Source: Candidatus Amulumruptor caecigallinarius (GTDB taxonomy: Bacteria > Bacteroidota > Bacteroidia > Bacteroidales > Muribaculaceae). From it: DNA of 64,000 bases. The notes beneath the pieces were generated by a model. It did no database searches, was not told where the DNA came from, and saw only the letters and a list, made by a program, of their open reading frames with translations. The position numbers were made by a program, and so were the translations under genes. This document shows, one piece after another, positions 61,659 through 64,000 of the stretch. The number at the start of each line of letters is the position of its first letter. Positions within the stretch are counted from its first letter, which is position 1. The stretch lies in NCBI GenBank assembly GCA_944321825.1, contig CALUMU010000004.1:124001-188000 (forward strand), read 5' to 3'.

Positions 61659-62096
61659 CTGGCAGATATACGGAAATGTGTAAGTTGGTTGTTTTTGTTA
61701 CCATTTTCGGATTGCACATCTATTTTTGAGCAGTAGATGTAATTGTCGGAATATCAAAGTATTTGATGCAAATGACTGTGAAAAAATGCCATCATTGATG
61801 TGGAAAAGTATAAAAAGGCTCAGAAACCAAGGTTGGAATCAGAGCAGTGTTTGTATCAATATTAGGTAACTATATACGACAATACCCTAAATCCCGTGGT
61901 GACAAAAACATATCATTTTCAGTTAGATTCTAACAATATTTATGCAGATTAAACAAGCAAGTGCGAAATTAGTGAAAGTGTTAGACGAATTCAGTTCTTG
62001 TGGTTGAATAATTCAGTTTCTTTCTTGATCTGGAGTTTAGCTTCGTTTGAACTTCCTATAGAGCCTTCATCCTACATAAATATAAACCATTCGGTC
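61659..62096. other. AT-rich intergenic region without recognised gene
   Basis: No credible ORF, tRNA or strong hairpin was seen. The downstream end carries the promoter of the 62200 gene. Confidence 0.4.
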
Positions 62097-62126
62097 TTGC
62101 GTTACCAATAATTTGTCTTACATTTG
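62097..62126 (+). promoter_or_regulatory. promoter of the Por-tailed protein gene
   Basis: TTG at 62097-62099, 19 bp, TACATTTG at 62119-62126: a near-consensus Bacteroidetes promoter about 75 bp before the ATG at 62200. Confidence 0.65.
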
Positions 62127-62162
62127 CAATGTTGAAAAACCAATCTAACACTTTTGTTTAGT

Positions 62163-62186
62163 AACCATCTAACCATCTAACCATCT
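62163..62186 (+). repeat. 8-bp tandem repeat (AACCATCT x3) in the 5' leader
   Basis: Three perfect copies between the promoter and the ATG at 62200, ending 13 bp before it. A slippage-prone tract in the translation-initiation region. Confidence 0.8.
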
Positions 62187-62199
62187 GACAGTTTAAATC

Positions 62200-62853
62200 A
62201 TGAGGAATTTCTGTATAGCGTGCCTGTTGGGTATGAGCTGTGCCGTCGCTTCGGCAGATGTCGTCACGACGTTCGATTTTTCCGCAGGACCAGAGTCGGG
62301 GATAGAGATGCCGGCAGGGAAATCCTGGCCTGCAAGCGGCTCTGTCGTCATGGACGAGGATGCCGTGTTCCGTATAGACAACGTGTCGATAAGGGCGACA
62401 AACGCGACTTCGCCCTCCAGGATATACAAGGCGAGTGGCGAGGACAGGTGGTATCTCCGTCCCTCGGCGGGGACAAAGCTGGTGTTCATGGGCGGTAGCG
62501 ACAACCTTGCGGGCATCCGCATATACCTGTGTCCTGACAAGGAATCCGAGCTGTCGGAGCTGCCCCAGATGCCGGGGGAGTACACCGCCACCTATGACGA
62601 GGAGAACTGTCTGCTGGAGTGGGCGGGCAGCAATCCGTCCGTGTTCATGGATCTGGGCGGCAAATTGTATATTGACAAGATAGAGGTTACAACCGACGGT
62701 GCTGCATCGCAGCCTGACACGGAAGCAGGCAGCGGAGACGGCGGCGGCGCGGCCACGTACCTCGACCTTCAGGGCCGGCCGGTTCAGAACCCATCGGGCG
62801 GCACGTTCATACGCATCTCTTCCGGCCTCGCCGAAAAGGTGTACATCCCCTGA
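62200..62853 (+). CDS. secreted protein of unknown function with Por-type tail
   Basis: 217 aa with signal peptide (1-19, ending VASA). A beta-rich body (TTFDFSAGPESGIEMP, then TSPSRIYKASGEDRWYLRPSAGTKLVFMGG, then GKLYIDKIEVTTDG) is followed by a Gly/Asp linker and the tail ATYLDLQGRPVQNPSGGTFI ending KVYIP, a Por secretion-type C-terminus. A decayed second copy of the C-terminal half is at 54231. No catalytic residues are evident. The GC-rich coding strand also leaves a long open frame on the minus strand, rejected as a shadow. Confidence 0.75.
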   Translation: MRNFCIACLLGMSCAVASADVVTTFDFSAGPESGIEMPAGKSWPASGSVVMDEDAVFRIDNVSIRATNATSPSRIYKASGEDRWYLRPSAGTKLVFMGGSDNLAGIRIYLCPDKESELSELPQMPGEYTATYDEENCLLEWAGSNPSVFMDLGGKLYIDKIEVTTDGAASQPDTEAGSGDGGGAATYLDLQGRPVQNPSGGTFIRISSGLAEKVYIP

Positions 62854-62950
62854 CCGGGCAGATACGATGAAATGAAAAGATAATGTATGAAATCGTAGTT
62901 TAAGGCCTTTCTGACAGTCACGTTCCTGAAGCCAATAATCTAACGTGACG

Positions 62951-63244
62951 ATGGACAGAACGTCAATCCGTGCGTGGCGACGCATTCGAGAAAGACGCAT
63001 CCGGCGTAATCGTATTAAGTATTATGCCGGTTATGACCAGACAGTTCGTTACGAAGAGTCCGGGATGCCGGCCGTAAGGCGCGACTGGGAAGAGTACCTT
63101 AAAGACAGGTGGATGCTCAGACTGAAGGACACCGCAACTATTTGCAGTTGTTGGATGGGCAGCAATTATCTCTGCGACCGCAGCGAGGGGTATAAGCGCG
63201 CTACCGCCCGAATCCTCCGAGAGCAGTCGGAAGATAAAGATTAA
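62951..63244 (+). CDS. small basic protein of unknown function (CSCW motif)
   Basis: 97 aa from the ATG at 62951; a GTG at 62945 is an alternative. Very Arg-rich N-terminus (IRAWRRIRERRIRRNRIKYYAGYD), central RDWEEYLKDRWMLRLKDTATICSCWMG. It recalls short Bacteroidetes proteins with a CSCxMCxNPRR ending, but here the second half of that motif is missing (CSCWMGSNY), so it may be a diverged or degenerate member. Nothing known about function. A terminator follows at once, supporting a real transcription unit. Confidence 0.6.
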   Translation: MDRTSIRAWRRIRERRIRRNRIKYYAGYDQTVRYEESGMPAVRRDWEEYLKDRWMLRLKDTATICSCWMGSNYLCDRSEGYKRATARILREQSEDKD

Positions 63245-63249
63245 GCAAT

Positions 63250-63292
63250 AATCCCGTCTGGGATAAGCCTTATGCTTATCTTAGGCGGGATT
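63250..63292 (+). terminator. terminator after the small basic protein gene
   Basis: Arms of about 18 bp (AATCCCGTCTGGGATAAG and CTTATCTTAGGCGGGATT, with a few mismatches) and a short loop, followed by TCCTGTTT. Confidence 0.75.
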
Positions 63293-63423
63293 TCCTGTTT
63301 CTCTCATCACGACAACTTTGGGGATGTCGCGGTATTCAAGGGGGGCTATTTGTAATAGTAGTCAAATATTTACTGATGAAGAAGGTTTTGATGGCAATAA
63401 GTGATATTTACGGGATTTTTAGC

Positions 63424-63431
63424 TATTTTTG
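63424..63431 (+). promoter_or_regulatory. promoter -7 box of the Mrr gene
   Basis: TATTTTTG, 51 bp before the ATG at 63483, in an AT-rich leader. Confidence 0.45.
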
Positions 63432-63482
63432 TAGATGGAAATACCAATTGTTATTGAAGTAATAACGCAAATTTATTCACTT

Positions 63483-64000
63483 ATGATACCGAAATTTGAC
63501 GAAATACGGATACAGGCATTGAAAGAATTGAGTGCTGGAGTTGTTATGAGAGCTAAAGATTTGCGTACTCCATTGGCTAAGCATTTTGGATTGACCGAGG
63601 AAGAAATGAATGCTTGGTATCCTTCTGGAAACGGTGAAATATTCTTAGACCGTATTTCGTGGGCTTTATCGTATCTTTTTATTGCAGGACTTGTAGAAAA
63701 GCCCCAAAGAGGTGATTATAAAATCAGCGAAAAGGGACTGTCTATGCTTTCTTCATGTACGGAGGAACAAATAAAAAAGTTCATCAAAGTAACTGTGAAT
63801 GCGAAAACTCCGAAGAAATGTTCTAAAAATAAAGATGCTAACAACACTTCTTCCCATTTGGGAAATGATGATGAACGTACACCGGAAGAAGAATTAGCAG
63901 ATTCTTATGATAGGATAAAGCAGAATGTGCAATCTCAGATTCTGGCAACTATATTAAGTAAGCAGCCGAGAGAATTTGAGCGTTTAGTCGTGAAACTACT
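63483..64000 (+). CDS. mrr: Mrr-type (type IV) restriction endonuclease, cut by window edge
   Basis: The frame is open from the ATG at 63483 to the right edge (172 codons). The first ~90 residues are the Mrr N-terminal winged helix: FDEIRIQALKELSAGVVMR, AKHFGLTEEEM, SGNGEIFLDRISWALSYL, AGLVEKPQRGDYKISEKG. A linker with acidic and Lys-rich parts leads to PREFERLVVKLL, the start of the Mrr catalytic domain, whose active site is beyond the window. Mrr enzymes cut methylated foreign DNA. Codon use is visibly more AT-rich than in neighbours, consistent with acquisition. Confidence 0.85.
   Translation, partial: MIPKFDEIRIQALKELSAGVVMRAKDLRTPLAKHFGLTEEEMNAWYPSGNGEIFLDRISWALSYLFIAGLVEKPQRGDYKISEKGLSMLSSCTEEQIKKFIKVTVNAKTPKKCSKNKDANNTSSHLGNDDERTPEEELADSYDRIKQNVQSQILATILSKQPREFERLVVKL

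Noticed and set aside
61659-62199. tRNA or structured RNA in the 540-bp gap
   Set aside because: No cloverleaf, CCA end or strong conserved hairpin could be found by eye; only a promoter and a short tandem repeat.
62158-63000. 280-codon open frame on the minus strand
   Set aside because: It is antisense to the Por-tailed protein gene in GC-rich sequence. The translation has no domain, and the plus-strand frame has a signal peptide, promoter and sorting tail.

Overview
The window is a stretch of a Bacteroidales chromosome. I favour a Muribaculaceae-like gut commensal, but this rests on gene style only, because no rRNA or other taxonomic marker is present. Supporting signs are SusC/SusD pairs, a hybrid two-component regulator, GLPGLI and DUF4249 proteins, the type IX secretion protein PorV, Por-type C-terminal tails, and promoters of the Bacteroidetes form TTTG-N19-TAnnTTTG with no clear Shine-Dalgarno sequences.

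Layout. 1-13.5 kb is mostly housekeeping on the minus strand: a probable ftsY-rimO-isochorismate synthase-SGNH-SGNH operon (the last gene cut by the left edge), a polyferredoxin, ispF, porV, metF and an HtrA protease, then an NlpC/P60 lipoprotein on the plus strand. 13.7-25.5 kb is a fructan (levan-type) utilisation locus: susC (broken by a frameshift), susD, a DUF4960 surface glycan-binding lipoprotein, a GH32 enzyme, a secreted protein with a Por-type tail, and a divergent hybrid two-component sensor whose periplasmic half is a sugar-binding-protein fold. 26-38.3 kb holds an esterase fusion, DinD, an MFS transporter with a trigger-factor-like insert, an AI-2E-family permease, MltG, a six-hairpin glycosidase, an M16 protease and bS21. 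38.3-45 kb has a hairpin-rich intergenic region, an OmpA lipoprotein, a TonB receptor/DUF4249 pair and a membrane TPR-AraC regulator. 45-58 kb has a very large secreted adhesin-like protein, a TonB receptor with a secreted phosphatase, a flavodoxin-like reductase, a decayed gene and a TonB/GLPGLI pair. 58-64 kb has a two-component system, a DUF3089 hydrolase, another Por-tailed protein, a small basic protein and the start of an Mrr-type restriction enzyme at the right edge.

The most interesting unexplained structure is a duplicated unit at 25647-25907 (+) and 49171-49485 (-). Each copy has a nearly identical 41-bp AT-rich element, then exactly 8 bp later a TAnnTTTG box, then a tiny single-span membrane protein whose core is almost identical in the two copies. 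Each unit is divergent from a large nutrient-uptake gene: the fructan sensor in one case, a TonB receptor in the other. I do not recognise the family. Other points worth attention are a 22-bp inverted-repeat-bounded segment (possible invertible promoter or MITE) at 30046-30178, a trigger-factor-like domain inside an MFS transporter, 11-bp direct repeats before the two-component system, and two sensor-kinase genes that look leaderless.
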